From contig CAVFCW010000015.1 in the NCBI GenBank assembly GCA_963621245.1, forward strand, positions 1 through 54,664: a stretch of DNA of 54,664 nt, in the 5' to 3' direction. Shown piece by piece: positions 16,635 through 24,835 of this stretch (position 1 is its first letter; the number at the start of each line of letters is the position of its first letter). The DNA comes from SIG603 sp963621245. Its GTDB lineage: Bacteria > Bacillota > Clostridia > Oscillospirales > Acutalibacteraceae. The notes below the pieces were generated by a model. It saw only the letters and a list, made by a program, of their open reading frames with translations, did not search any database and had not been told where the DNA came from. The translations under genes were made by a program, and so were the position numbers.

Positions 16635-17738
16635 TTGACCATTAAAAGCAAGGATTTGGCTAAGCTGCTCGGCGTTTGCCCCGCTACCGTGTCACTTCTT
16701 ATCAACAACAAACCGGGCATCAGCGACAGTCTGCGCGAAAAGCTCACAAAGCAAATTATCGAACTCGGCTACGGCGATATGCTCAAAACCAACCAAAACG
16801 AACAAGCGAGCGAAACATTGGCTTCTCCGTCAAAGAGACACACAATCGTTTATGCCATCTATACGCTTGACGATCTCGGAACGGACGAATCTGGACTTTA
16901 TGCCCACGTTCTCGAGGGCTGTGAAATTCAGGCAAGAGAACTCGGCTACGATATTCAGATCGTGCATATTGATTCAAGATGCAGCTGCGGAATTAAGGGC
17001 TGCATAAACGCCGACGAATGCATTGGAATCATCGTTCAGGCTTATCAGATAAGCAGTTGGATGTACGAGGACCTTGTTTCCACGGGACTTATGTTTGTGG
17101 CAGTAGATCGCTACAACTACACAACGAACCTCTCCTCCGTTTGCGTAAACAACGAGGACGGTATCTATCTTGCAATCGAGCATCTCTTTGAGCTCGGCCA
17201 CCGCAACATCGGTTACATCACATCGGGCGCCGACGTGAACACTCTCACCGAGAGAAGACGTTGCTACCACCAGGCTCTTCGTGAGTTCCATCTTGTCGAC
17301 AGAGACGATTTCCGCATCTACACGAACACCGAGCCGAATAAGCCCACTCAGGTCTACACCGCACTTCTCGAGAAGTGGCAGAATATGGAAGAACTTCCAA
17401 CGGCTTTCCTCTGCGAGAACGATATAATTGCCGTTCAGGTAATTCGTGCACTTCGCAAAATGGGTCTTCGTGTTCCGAACGATATTTCCGTTGTCGGCTT
17501 TGACGACAGAAGCGTTTCCCACTGGACAGATCCACCGCTCACAACCGTAAGAATACACTGCCACCTAATGGGCAGACAGTCCGTTCAGCTTCTTCTCAAT
17601 ATTATAAATATGAAGCAGGCGGGATTCCACGGTATGCCTTATAAAGTAAGCATAGGCGTCGACCTCGTTAAGAGAGAATCAACCGCTGCGGCATCGACAG
17701 ACATCATTAAGCTCTCCAAACTCGGTATTGCCGATTGA
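16635..17738 (+). CDS. LacI-family transcriptional regulator
   Basis: The roughly 367-residue protein has an N-terminal helix-turn-helix (MTIKSKDLAKLLGVCPATVSLL) and a periplasmic-binding-protein-like sensor domain. Its hallmarks are HLFELGHRNIGYI, PTAFLCENDIIAVQVIRAL, RVPNDISVVGFDD and LTTVRIHCHLMGRQSVQLL. Such proteins respond to sugars, but no sugar genes are adjacent, so the regulon is unknown. The start is probably the TTG at 16635, with GGGG eight bases upstream; a TTG six bases earlier lies too close. An unusual CSCGIKGC segment near residue 120 places three cysteines in the sensor domain. Confidence 0.9.
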   Translation: MTIKSKDLAKLLGVCPATVSLLINNKPGISDSLREKLTKQIIELGYGDMLKTNQNEQASETLASPSKRHTIVYAIYTLDDLGTDESGLYAHVLEGCEIQARELGYDIQIVHIDSRCSCGIKGCINADECIGIIVQAYQISSWMYEDLVSTGLMFVAVDRYNYTTNLSSVCVNNEDGIYLAIEHLFELGHRNIGYITSGADVNTLTERRRCYHQALREFHLVDRDDFRIYTNTEPNKPTQVYTALLEKWQNMEELPTAFLCENDIIAVQVIRALRKMGLRVPNDISVVGFDDRSVSHWTDPPLTTVRIHCHLMGRQSVQLLLNIINMKQAGFHGMPYKVSIGVDLVKRESTAAASTDIIKLSKLGIAD

Positions 17739-17794
17739 TATAAAAATACTGAATTTTTAAAAATTTATATTTATTTCTTGACAATAATTATTTT

Positions 17795-17821
17795 AAGCTC
17801 CTTCGCTTTATGAAGGAGCTT
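17795..17821 (+). terminator. terminator of the LacI-family gene
   Basis: AAGCTCCTTC pairs with GAAGGAGCTT, followed by TTTTCTT. Confidence 0.9.
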
Positions 17822-17828
17822 TTCTTAT

Positions 17829-17878
17829 ACTCTTGTAAAATTCTTAGCAAAAATTATTTACATGAATTTTACAAGAGT
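17829..17878. repeat. 15-bp perfect inverted repeat with 20-base spacer
   Basis: ACTCTTGTAAAATTC is mirrored exactly by GAATTTTACAAGAGT. It sits in the AT-rich gap between the LacI-gene terminator and the small-ORF promoter. It has no T run, so it is not a standard terminator. Its role is unknown. Confidence 0.7.
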
Positions 17879-18049
17879 TACAATCTGTAATTATTCATTT
17901 TTCTGCGCAATCAAGTCTTTTTCACGCTTATTTCTGCATTTTTTGCAATTTTAAATGCAGCATTTCTTCACATATATTAAATTTACTGAAGATTTACAGT
18001 GCGTAAAAAAATAATTCAGAAATTTTTGAAAAATAATTTATAAAAACGC

Positions 18050-18078
18050 TTGACATTTTTATAAAGGCGGTTTATAAT
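18050..18078 (+). promoter_or_regulatory. consensus promoter of the 60-aa small gene
   Basis: TTGACA and TATAAT, both perfect, are separated by exactly 17 bases. It is the only promoter I found in the window with both boxes perfect. Confidence 0.92.
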
Positions 18079-18192
18079 ACAATCACAAGGTAAGGGAAAA
18101 CAAAAAACCTCAAGAACCTTAAAGAGAAAAGAAAAAAGCTTAAATCAGGGAAACCGATGCGGTTTCGAGTTTGATGAAAGGAAATCACGATT

Positions 18193-18375
18193 ATGTTTAC
18201 AAGAAAGCCTCAGACAATTTTAACTGCAAGAATGGAAAATAAAAGAGCTGCCGCAAAGCACACAAGAAGAGCTTTCGCAGACGTAAGAGAGATTGAAATG
18301 ACAAGCCCGGCTGCAGAGTTCAACCACGCTATGTATGTTAACATTGGCGGCGTTGTATCCCCTATCAGCAAATAA
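18193..18375 (+). CDS. 60-aa basic small protein, unrecognised
   Basis: This compact gene has a perfect promoter, a leader of about 105 bases with an AAACC-gatgc-GGTTT hairpin, an AAAGGAAA ribosome site, an ATG start and its own terminator. The product is 60 residues, with a basic first half (TRKPQTILTARMENKRAAAK) and a less charged second half ending in NIGGVVSPISK. No signal peptide, membrane helix or known motif is visible. A regulatory RNA with an incidental frame is the alternative, but the ribosome site and frame favour a protein. Confidence 0.7.
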   Translation: MFTRKPQTILTARMENKRAAAKHTRRAFADVREIEMTSPAAEFNHAMYVNIGGVVSPISK

Positions 18376-18415
18376 TTTAGAGTACGCGTTGTGAAAATCC
18401 ACACCTTATATAGCT

Positions 18416-18446
18416 AAAAAGCCACTGCCAAAAGCGGTGGCTTTTT
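18416..18446 (+). terminator. terminator of the 60-aa small gene
   Basis: AAAAAGCCAC pairs with GTGGCTTTTT, with inner GC pairs, ending in a T run 41 bases after the stop. Confidence 0.92.
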
Positions 18447-18545
18447 GGCGTCCGTATGGTTTTGTAATACCGCAAATGAATACCGTCATTCTCTTGCTAC
18501 TGACTTCATTCTGTTGATTTTTACGCTCTTATGTGCTAATATAAT

Positions 18546-18626
18546 TTTCGGGGTGCTGACTTAAGCAAAGTCGGCTGAGATAATACCCTTAGAACCTGAT
18601 GCGGATAATGCCGCCGTAGGAAAGGA
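18546..18626 (+). promoter_or_regulatory. TPP (thiamine pyrophosphate) riboswitch
   Basis: The THI-box signatures are intact: GGGGTGC, GGCTGAGA, ACCCTTAGAACCTGATGCGG and GGATAATGCCGCCGTAGG. The aptamer 3' edge (GTAGGAAAGGAAG) runs straight into the ribosome-binding site of thiT with no intervening terminator hairpin. Control is therefore probably at translation: bound TPP would hide the AGGAAAGGAAG. Confidence 0.96.
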
Positions 18627-18637
18627 AGTAAATATAA

Positions 18638-19234
18638 ATGTCAAGTTCAGTAAACCGCACAAGAAGGCTTGCTGTAACCGCCATGCTCCTCGCACTCGGA
18701 ACAGTGCTCAGCATGGTTAAAGTTCTGCAAATGCCGTTCGGAGGAAGCATAACACTTCTCTCCATGCTCCCCGTATGTATGATTTCCATCGAGTACGGAG
18801 TTAAATGGGGACTTGTCTCCTCGTTCATCTTCTCGCTCATTCAGTTCGGCTTCGGCGTCCAGGAGGGCTGCCTCGGCTGGGGCTTCACGGGCGGACTTTT
18901 AATCGTAATGATACTTTTCGATTACATCGTAGCTTTCTCGGTGCTCGGCGTTGCGGGTCTTTTCAGAAATAAAGGAATCGGCGGAATCGTGCTCGGAGTT
19001 GCCCTTGCGGTATTTCTCCGCTTTGTGTGCCACTTCATCACCGGCTTCGCACTTTGGACATACCTCGATTTCAGCATAAGCTTCGGCTCGTTCACCTTAA
19101 AAGGCCCCTACTGGTACTCGCTCCTCTACAATGGAGCTTACATGCTCCCCGAGTGCATAACAACGGTTATCGGCGCTTCGATACTCTTCAAAATCCCCGT
19201 TATCAACAAGCTTATGGCGGGCGATAAAATCTGA
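18638..19234 (+). CDS. thiT: thiamine transporter ThiT (ECF substrate-binding subunit)
   Basis: The 198-residue protein has six membrane helices. The N-terminal RRLAVTAMLLALGTVLSMVK is typical of ECF S-components, followed by GGSITLLSMLPV and a GPYWYSLLYNGAYMLPE segment carrying the Trp/Tyr/Asn residues of the thiamine pocket. It captures thiamine and docks with an EcfA/A'/T module encoded elsewhere. The TPP riboswitch directly upstream agrees with the assignment. Confidence 0.95.
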   Translation: MSSSVNRTRRLAVTAMLLALGTVLSMVKVLQMPFGGSITLLSMLPVCMISIEYGVKWGLVSSFIFSLIQFGFGVQEGCLGWGFTGGLLIVMILFDYIVAFSVLGVAGLFRNKGIGGIVLGVALAVFLRFVCHFITGFALWTYLDFSISFGSFTLKGPYWYSLLYNGAYMLPECITTVIGASILFKIPVINKLMAGDKI

Positions 19235-19267
19235 TTTCATCTAAAATTATAATTTCAAAACTTATCG

Positions 19268-19303
19268 GTCTGTACCTTATTATCTCGGGTACAGACTTTT
19301 TTT
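19268..19303 (+). terminator. terminator of thiT
   Basis: GTCTGTACC pairs with GGTACAGAC, followed by seven T. Confidence 0.92.
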
Positions 19304-19321
19304 ATTTTTTATTAAAAGCTG

Positions 19322-19350
19322 TTCAAAAATAACGTTCTCTGTGCTAAAAT
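19322..19350 (+). promoter_or_regulatory. putative promoter of second MFS permease
   Basis: TTCAAA and TAAAAT are separated by 17 bases, 30 bases before the coding start. Confidence 0.45.
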
Positions 19351-19380
19351 CAAATTATATATATGTGTGGAGGATTTTTT

Positions 19381-20604
19381 ATGAACTCAGAGAAAAAAAT
19401 GAATATCGAGTATTCCGTTCTGCAATTTCTGCACAACGCATCGCTTTGCTCGATTCTCGCTTTCATCACGCCGTATCTTCAGTCGATTGAAAAATCTGAC
19501 GGCTCAAGAATGTTCACCGATTCTCAAATCGGCACGGTTCTCGCCCTCGGAAGTCTTTTCGGAATTATCATAAGCCCCCTGCTTGCCTCTTTTTCCGATA
19601 AACACACAGCAATTCCCCTAAGGAACATTACGGCGGCATTGTTCTTCGTCTCTGTTTTGGGCGGCTTGCTTCTTCTGATTTTGCCCGAACTTTTTCTTCC
19701 CGTTGCCGTAATCACTGTTGTGCTTTACGCCATGAGCCGAACTCAGGGAACATTTCTCACAACTCTCGGCATGGAGCACGTCTATGCCGGAGAAAATCTC
19801 AATTTCAGCCTTTGCCGCGGATTCGGTTCAATCGGCTATGCCGCCATGGCGTTCTTCATGGGCTATGCTGTTAATTGGTTCGGCTCTGCCGTCATCATGA
19901 TTTTACTCATTATCTGCCTCGGTCTCGGCTCTGTTTTTGTCCTCTTCTTCCCCCGTGTTACTGGTAACAAATCCGAAATAAGCGACGAAACCGAACAGGA
20001 GGCAATAAGCCTTATCGAATTTGCCAAGCGCAACTCTCGCTTCATCGCAGTTGTTTTTGCCGTTGTTCTCATCTATGCATCGCACCAGTTTATTAACACC
20101 TACACAATTAACATCGTAAGAAATTTGGGCGGTACCGAAAAGGAAATGGGAATCGGCACTGCAATTGCCGCCGTTCTCGAATTGCCCGGAATGGCGCTTG
20201 TTCCCACGCTTCGCAAAAAGTTCGGATCTGCCGCCGCACTGATAAAATTCTCTGCGATTGCCATGATAGTAAAGTCACTTATAACCCTGATCGCACCGAA
20301 CATTTTCGTTTTCTATATCGCTCAGTGCTTCCAGTTCTTCTCATTTGCGGTGATAATCCCCGGCGGCGTTCTCTTTGTAAACGAGGCAATCGACCCCGCA
20401 AACAAAGCAAAAGGAATATCTATTTTCGATATGAGCCTTGTCATCAGCGGAATACTCTTCAATAAAATCGGCGGTATGCTCTTTGACGTCTCAAGCGTCA
20501 GCCTTACCCTCACCGTCGGAACGGTTATAACGGCAGTCGGAACCGTTCTTTTGTTCATACTTCTTGCGGGCGGAAAATTCACCACAAAATCTGATAAAAC
20601 TTGA
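19381..20604 (+). CDS. MFS permease (LacY/nucleoside-symporter-like)
   Basis: The 407-residue protein has about 12 membrane segments and the MFS loop LLASFSDKHTAIPLRN after helix 2. MNSEKKMNIEYSVLQFLHNASLCSI at the start and QFFSFAVIIPGGVLFVNE late in the protein resemble the MFS_1-like/LacY branch. The substrate is unknown. The ATG at 19381 is chosen because TGGAGG lies eight bases upstream. It is a monocistronic unit between the thiT terminator and its own terminator. Confidence 0.82.
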   Translation: MNSEKKMNIEYSVLQFLHNASLCSILAFITPYLQSIEKSDGSRMFTDSQIGTVLALGSLFGIIISPLLASFSDKHTAIPLRNITAALFFVSVLGGLLLLILPELFLPVAVITVVLYAMSRTQGTFLTTLGMEHVYAGENLNFSLCRGFGSIGYAAMAFFMGYAVNWFGSAVIMILLIICLGLGSVFVLFFPRVTGNKSEISDETEQEAISLIEFAKRNSRFIAVVFAVVLIYASHQFINTYTINIVRNLGGTEKEMGIGTAIAAVLELPGMALVPTLRKKFGSAAALIKFSAIAMIVKSLITLIAPNIFVFYIAQCFQFFSFAVIIPGGVLFVNEAIDPANKAKGISIFDMSLVISGILFNKIGGMLFDVSSVSLTLTVGTVITAVGTVLLFILLAGGKFTTKSDKT

Positions 20605-20634
20605 TTTAAAAGAACAAAAGCAAATTATTTCAAA

Positions 20635-20666
20635 GCGGAAACCACGGCGGTTTCCGCTTCTCTTTT
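20635..20666 (+). terminator. terminator of second MFS permease gene
   Basis: AAGCGGAAACC pairs with GGTTTCCGCTT, followed by CTCTTTTTG. Confidence 0.85.
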
Positions 20667-20674
20667 TGTGCTTC

Positions 20675-20703
20675 TTTACAAAAGCCGAAAAAAAGAATAT
20701 ACT
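20675..20703 (+). promoter_or_regulatory. promoter of asnA
   Basis: TTTACA and TATACT are separated by 17 bases; transcription would begin near 20710. Confidence 0.75.
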
Positions 20704-20712
20704 CAAAAGTGC

Positions 20713-20756
20713 AGGAGCACATTTTGCTGTTTGCAAACGCCGTGTTCCTCTTTTTT
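20713..20756 (+). promoter_or_regulatory. terminator-like hairpin at the 5' end of the asnA mRNA (possible attenuator)
   Basis: AGGAGCAC pairs with GTGTTCCT (one G-U), with an inner GTTTGCAAAC palindrome, followed by CTTTTTTA. It begins within a few bases of the predicted transcript start and ends 35 bases before the asnA start codon. No T-box features (specifier loop, TGGNACC) are present and asparagine codons are not enriched, so the trigger is unknown. Confidence 0.55.
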
Positions 20757-20790
20757 ATGTCATACAACCGAAAGAAAGGAAAGAGATTAC

Positions 20791-21795
20791 ATGCAGACTT
20801 TCATCCCCAAGGGCTACAAACCGGCTCTCGGACTTTACGAAACCCAAAAGGCAATCGGACTCATAAAAAGCGTGTTCGAGGTAAAATTAAGTGCGGCTTT
20901 GCACCTTAAGAGAGTTACCGCACCGCTTTTTGTCGATCCGAAAACAGGTCTTAACGACGATTTAAACGGCGTCGAGCGCCCCGTAGGATTCGATATTCCC
21001 GCCGCAAACACGGACGCTCAGGTGGTTCATTCACTCGCAAAGTGGAAGCGCCTCGCACTCAAGCGTTACGGATTTTTTGTCGGAAACGGACTTATAACGG
21101 ATATGAACGCAATTCGCCGTGACGAGGAGCTTGACAACATTCACTCCGTCTATGTTGACCAGTGGGACTGGGAAAAGGTTATCGACCGTGATACGAGAAA
21201 CATCGAGTATCTTCACGCTACTGTCGAGAGAATAGTCTCCGCTATTTGCGGAACGCTTGACGAGATAAAGTGGCAGTTCCCCGAGCTTAACACCGAGCTA
21301 AAAAGAGAAGTAACATTTGTCACTTCTCAGGAGCTTGAGGATATGTACCCGAATCTCACGCCGAAAGAAAGAGAAAACGCCTTTGTCAAGGAGCACAAAA
21401 CCGTATTCATCGGAAACATCGGTGGCGCACTTAAAAGCGGCGAAAAGCATGACGGCAGAGCGCCCGACTACGACGACTGGAACTTAAACGGCGATATTCT
21501 TTTCTGGCACGATACTCTCGGAATCGCTTTTGAGGTTTCGTCCATGGGAATAAGAGTTGACAGTCAGTCGCTTTCAGAGCAGTTAAAACTGGCAAACTGC
21601 GAGGAAAGAAGCGAGCTTCCGTTCCACAAGGCACTTTTAAACGACGAGCTTCCGCTCACAATCGGCGGCGGCATAGGTCAGTCCCGTCTTTGCATGCTGC
21701 TTTTGGGAAAAGCACACATCGGCGAGGTTCAGTCCTCCATCTGGGACGAAAACACAAAGAAAATCTGCTCGGATGCAGGCATTTTACTTCTCTGA
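20791..21795 (+). CDS. asnA: aspartate-ammonia ligase (asparagine synthetase A)
   Basis: The 334-residue cytoplasmic enzyme makes asparagine from aspartate, ammonia and ATP. It is a class II aminoacyl-tRNA-synthetase-like fold with family signatures VERPVGFDIP, HSVYVDQWDWEKVI and LPLTIGGGIGQSRLCMLLL (motif 3). The ATG at 20791 follows AAAGGAAAG and gives the usual family length of about 330; an upstream in-frame start at 20668 would add 41 residues with no family match. Confidence 0.96.
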   Translation: MQTFIPKGYKPALGLYETQKAIGLIKSVFEVKLSAALHLKRVTAPLFVDPKTGLNDDLNGVERPVGFDIPAANTDAQVVHSLAKWKRLALKRYGFFVGNGLITDMNAIRRDEELDNIHSVYVDQWDWEKVIDRDTRNIEYLHATVERIVSAICGTLDEIKWQFPELNTELKREVTFVTSQELEDMYPNLTPKERENAFVKEHKTVFIGNIGGALKSGEKHDGRAPDYDDWNLNGDILFWHDTLGIAFEVSSMGIRVDSQSLSEQLKLANCEERSELPFHKALLNDELPLTIGGGIGQSRLCMLLLGKAHIGEVQSSIWDENTKKICSDAGILLL

Positions 21796-21809
21796 TATAA
21801 CTTACAAAG

Positions 21810-21840
21810 AAAAAAGCTGCCCTTTCGGGCAGCTTTTTTC
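21810..21840. terminator. bidirectional terminator between asnA and DUF1643 gene
   Basis: AAAAAAGCTGCCC pairs with GGGCAGCTTTTTT. It serves the convergent genes on both strands. Confidence 0.92.
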
Positions 21841-21847
21841 GATATAT

Positions 21848-22468
21848 TCAGATTTTCGATAAATATTCGTTCATGTCAAAATCCTCTGAGAGAGAATCTT
21901 TTCTCAAATAAAGCGGATGATGCGGATGTCCCTTGACGGAGCGTTTACCCACGCTCACCCAGCGTGCGCCGAACTCCTCGCCTATTTTCACCATATCGGA
22001 AAGGCATTTCTTCAGGTAGTCACGCTTTTCTACTATCGTGCCCCAAGCCGCCCAGACCGTGGGATTTTCTCCGCTGTTTTCAAGCACCCAGCGGAAAGCT
22101 TTCATATTTTCCTCGTGAAGTGCTTCATTGAAAATTTTGTCCATATCGTCGGGGTTTGTGGCACGCTGAGCGTAAACATTGAACATAACAAAAGAATCAA
22201 AACCGTTGCCGTAAGCAATTCTCTCAACGGATTTCAAAGTATTGTCGAGATTATCCGGTTCGGCTGTTGACGGATTTATTCCTATCGTGATTAAAGGCTT
22301 TTTTCCCCTTGTTCCCAAAATATAACGATACTCCGAGTAAAAATCCGGTATATAAATCCACTTCTCACGGTCGTATGAAGATTTCTCCGTTTCGTCCGCT
22401 TTTGAAACTCTTGCCTCGTCAAAAGTGAGTATTTTAATTTTCGTGCTTTCGCTCTCGGGAATATGCAT
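21848..22468 (-). CDS. DUF1643 family protein
   Basis: The 206-residue soluble protein matches DUF1643, with the family core GINPSTAEPDNLDNT near residues 80-95, FVMFNVYAQRATNP, and VWAAWGTIVEKRDYL later. The family function is not established; members occur widely in bacteria and some phages. It is convergent with asnA and divergent from the esterase gene. GAGAGG precedes the ATG. Confidence 0.85.
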   Translation of the reverse strand: MHIPESESTKIKILTFDEARVSKADETEKSSYDREKWIYIPDFYSEYRYILGTRGKKPLITIGINPSTAEPDNLDNTLKSVERIAYGNGFDSFVMFNVYAQRATNPDDMDKIFNEALHEENMKAFRWVLENSGENPTVWAAWGTIVEKRDYLKKCLSDMVKIGEEFGARWVSVGKRSVKGHPHHPLYLRKDSLSEDFDMNEYLSKI

Positions 22469-22503
22469 TTTTAACCTCTCTTTCCGTTTTTGTTAAAAAC
22501 TGC

Positions 22504-22532
22504 TTGTAAAACTTCAAAAAATAAGATATTAT
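22504..22532 (+). promoter_or_regulatory. promoter of the esterase gene
   Basis: TTGTAA and TATTAT are separated by 17 bases. Confidence 0.6.
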
Positions 22533-22581
22533 TATATTAATTAAGACACTTGTATCAATCAAGTATTTGGGAGGATTTTTT

Positions 22582-23421
22582 ATGGCAATCATTTCTTGTG
22601 ATTTTATCTCGAAATCACTCATGCGCACAGTTCAGATCAAAGCGGTAATTCCGACAGACAAGCTCAAATTCGGCCCTGACGCCGACAAAAAGGAAGCACC
22701 GAAAAAGTATAAAACGCTCTATCTTCTTCACGGCGTTTTCGGAAACTGCGTCGATTGGCTCTCGGGCACAAGAATCGAGCGTTGGGCAACAGCTAAGGAT
22801 CTCATCGTAATCATGCCGTCAGGCGAAAACAAATTCTACTGCGACAACCCGAAATCCGGCGACTATTTCTCAAAGTTCATCGGCGAAGAACTTCTTGAAT
22901 TCACAAGGAAAACCTTCCCCTGTTCCGATAAGCCCGAGGATACATTTATCGCAGGCCTTTCCATGGGCGGTTGCGGTGCCATGACAAACGGACTTAAGTA
23001 CAGCGATAATTTCGGCTGCATCGCAACTCTCTCTGCAGCTCTCATTCTCGATCAGGCTTACAACTCCGTCTATGACGATAAGGGCTGGAACCTCCAGAAC
23101 CGCTACTACTACGAGTCTTTCTTCGGCCCGATGGAAAACGTAAAGGGAAGCGACAAGGACTACTACGCTCTTGCCGACAAGCTTGCAAAAAGCGGAAAGA
23201 AATTTCCGAAAATCTATATGTGCTGCGGAACCGAGGACGGCCTTTTCGCTCCGAATGTCGAGCTCAAAGATTACCTCATTAAGCTCGGTGCAGATGTAAC
23301 TTGGGAGTACGGCAAAGGCAACCACGACTGGGATTTCTGGGATACGTACATTCAGAAAGTTCTCGCATGGCTTCCTCTCGATGACGCCACAAGCGGTATC
23401 AACAGCGGTAACGTCGGCTAA
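22582..23421 (+). CDS. esterase D/S-formylglutathione hydrolase-like alpha/beta hydrolase
   Basis: The 279-residue enzyme has the putative-esterase fold: LYLLHGVFGNCVDWL near residue 46, nucleophile elbow GLSMGG (S127), and a late GNHDWDFW that should supply the catalytic His. It resembles acyl esterases such as tributyrin esterase EstA and feruloyl or acetyl-xylan esterases. It has no signal peptide, so it acts in the cytoplasm on short acyl esters; the substrate is unknown. The ATG at 22582 follows GGGAGG. Confidence 0.86.
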   Translation: MAIISCDFISKSLMRTVQIKAVIPTDKLKFGPDADKKEAPKKYKTLYLLHGVFGNCVDWLSGTRIERWATAKDLIVIMPSGENKFYCDNPKSGDYFSKFIGEELLEFTRKTFPCSDKPEDTFIAGLSMGGCGAMTNGLKYSDNFGCIATLSAALILDQAYNSVYDDKGWNLQNRYYYESFFGPMENVKGSDKDYYALADKLAKSGKKFPKIYMCCGTEDGLFAPNVELKDYLIKLGADVTWEYGKGNHDWDFWDTYIQKVLAWLPLDDATSGINSGNVG

Positions 23422-23438
23422 AACCTAACCGAATATCA

Positions 23439-23468
23439 AAAAGGGATGTCCACACGGGCATCCCTTTT
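23439..23468. terminator. bidirectional terminator between esterase gene and rimO
   Basis: AAAAGGGATGTCC pairs with GGGCATCCCTTTT around ACAC, with one G-U. It serves both convergent genes. Confidence 0.92.
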
Positions 23469-23478
23469 CATTTCAAAA

Positions 23479-24807
23479 TCAATCAAGCGCTCTTGCCATG
23501 AGATCGGCGTCGGAAGCGTCCTCAATCAAAACAGTAACAAAGTCACCGGGGTTATGCTCCTTCTCCGAGCTGAAATAGACAAGTCCGTCAACGTCGGGAG
23601 CATCCATGTAACTTCTGCCGTAATAGCATTCGCCACACTCGTCATAGCCCTCGACCATAACCTCAAATGTCTTTCCGATATGACGACGGTTGATGCGATC
23701 CATGATGTCCATCTGGCTCTCCATGATTATTCTCGCACGCTCTTCCTTTGTCTCCTCGTCAAGCTGTTCTTTCATTCTTGCGGCTGGCGTGCCCTCCTCC
23801 TGAGAGTAAGCAAAACAGCCCATGCGGTCAAACTCCATCTCCTTGACGAACTCTGCAAGCTCGGTGAAGTCCTCTTCCGTCTCACCGGGGAATCCCGCAA
23901 TGAAGGTTGAACGAAGAACAATACCGGAAATTCTCTCACGAAGCTTATTGATAAGAGCCGTGAGGGTTTCTCTGTCACCACGGCGGTTCATTCTCTTGAG
24001 AACTCTTCCCGACGCATGCTGAAGCGGCAAATCGAGATATTTAACAACCTTGTCTTCGTTTGCAAAAACATCTATGAGCTCTTCCGTTATTGCCTCGGGG
24101 TAGCAGTAAAGCACTCTAATCCACTTAAGTCCCTCAATTTTGGCAAGGGCTTTTAAAAGCTTTGCAAGAGAAAATTCTCCGTAAATATCTATTCCGTAGC
24201 GTGAAGTATCCTGAGCGATTACTATAAGCTCCTTTACTCCGCCATTCACGAGATTTTCAGCCTCCTCCACGATGTTTTCAATCGTGCGTGAACGCTGTTT
24301 TCCTCTGATCATCGGAATTGCGCAGTAGGTGCAGTTGTTGTCGCATCCCTCGGCAATTTTGAGATAAGCATAATAATTAGGCGTGCTCAACTCTCTGTCG
24401 CCGCAAAGGGGCATTTGATATTTGTCGGGGAAGCTCTCGACAGCCTCGCCGCCTATGAGCTCCTTGAATTTTTCGACGATTTCGGCATTTGCACCGATAC
24501 CGAGAACGGCGTCCACCTCGGGAATATCGCGTCTTATCTCGTCTTTGTATCTCTCTGCAAGACATCCCGTGACGACTATTTTCTCGATTATTCCCTCGTT
24601 TTTCAAATCGACGAGATCGAGTATCTCACCTATAGATTCTTTTTTTGCGCTGTCGATAAACCCGCACGTATTGATTATTGCAATATCGCTCTCTGCAGGA
24701 CTGTCAACCGTTTCAAAACCGCCGTTTCGAAGCGCCGCCATGAGCATTTCGCCGTCGACTTGGTTTTTTGCACAGCCGAGGCATATCATTCCGACCTTAA
24801 CGGACAT
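23479..24807 (-). CDS. rimO: ribosomal protein S12 methylthiotransferase RimO
   Basis: The 442-residue radical-SAM enzyme adds a methylthio group to an aspartate of ribosomal protein S12. It has an N-terminal UPF0004 domain with cluster cysteines C12, C48 and C82, a radical SAM CxxxCxxC (C155, C159, C162) and a C-terminal TRAM domain of about 65 residues. The N-terminal LGCAKNQVD and the QRSRTIENI motif favour RimO over MiaB. It lies 28 bases after recX with no terminator, so it probably belongs to the recA transcript. Confidence 0.95.
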   Translation of the reverse strand: MSVKVGMICLGCAKNQVDGEMLMAALRNGGFETVDSPAESDIAIINTCGFIDSAKKESIGEILDLVDLKNEGIIEKIVVTGCLAERYKDEIRRDIPEVDAVLGIGANAEIVEKFKELIGGEAVESFPDKYQMPLCGDRELSTPNYYAYLKIAEGCDNNCTYCAIPMIRGKQRSRTIENIVEEAENLVNGGVKELIVIAQDTSRYGIDIYGEFSLAKLLKALAKIEGLKWIRVLYCYPEAITEELIDVFANEDKVVKYLDLPLQHASGRVLKRMNRRGDRETLTALINKLRERISGIVLRSTFIAGFPGETEEDFTELAEFVKEMEFDRMGCFAYSQEEGTPAARMKEQLDEETKEERARIIMESQMDIMDRINRRHIGKTFEVMVEGYDECGECYYGRSYMDAPDVDGLVYFSSEKEHNPGDFVTVLIEDASDADLMARALD

Positions 24808-24835
24808 AGATTTTCTCCTTTGTTTTAAGTTTTAT

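Noticed and set aside
20704..20790. T-box leader for asnA
   Set aside because: The leader is about 80 bases, lacks the TGGNACC bulge and has no specifier loop.
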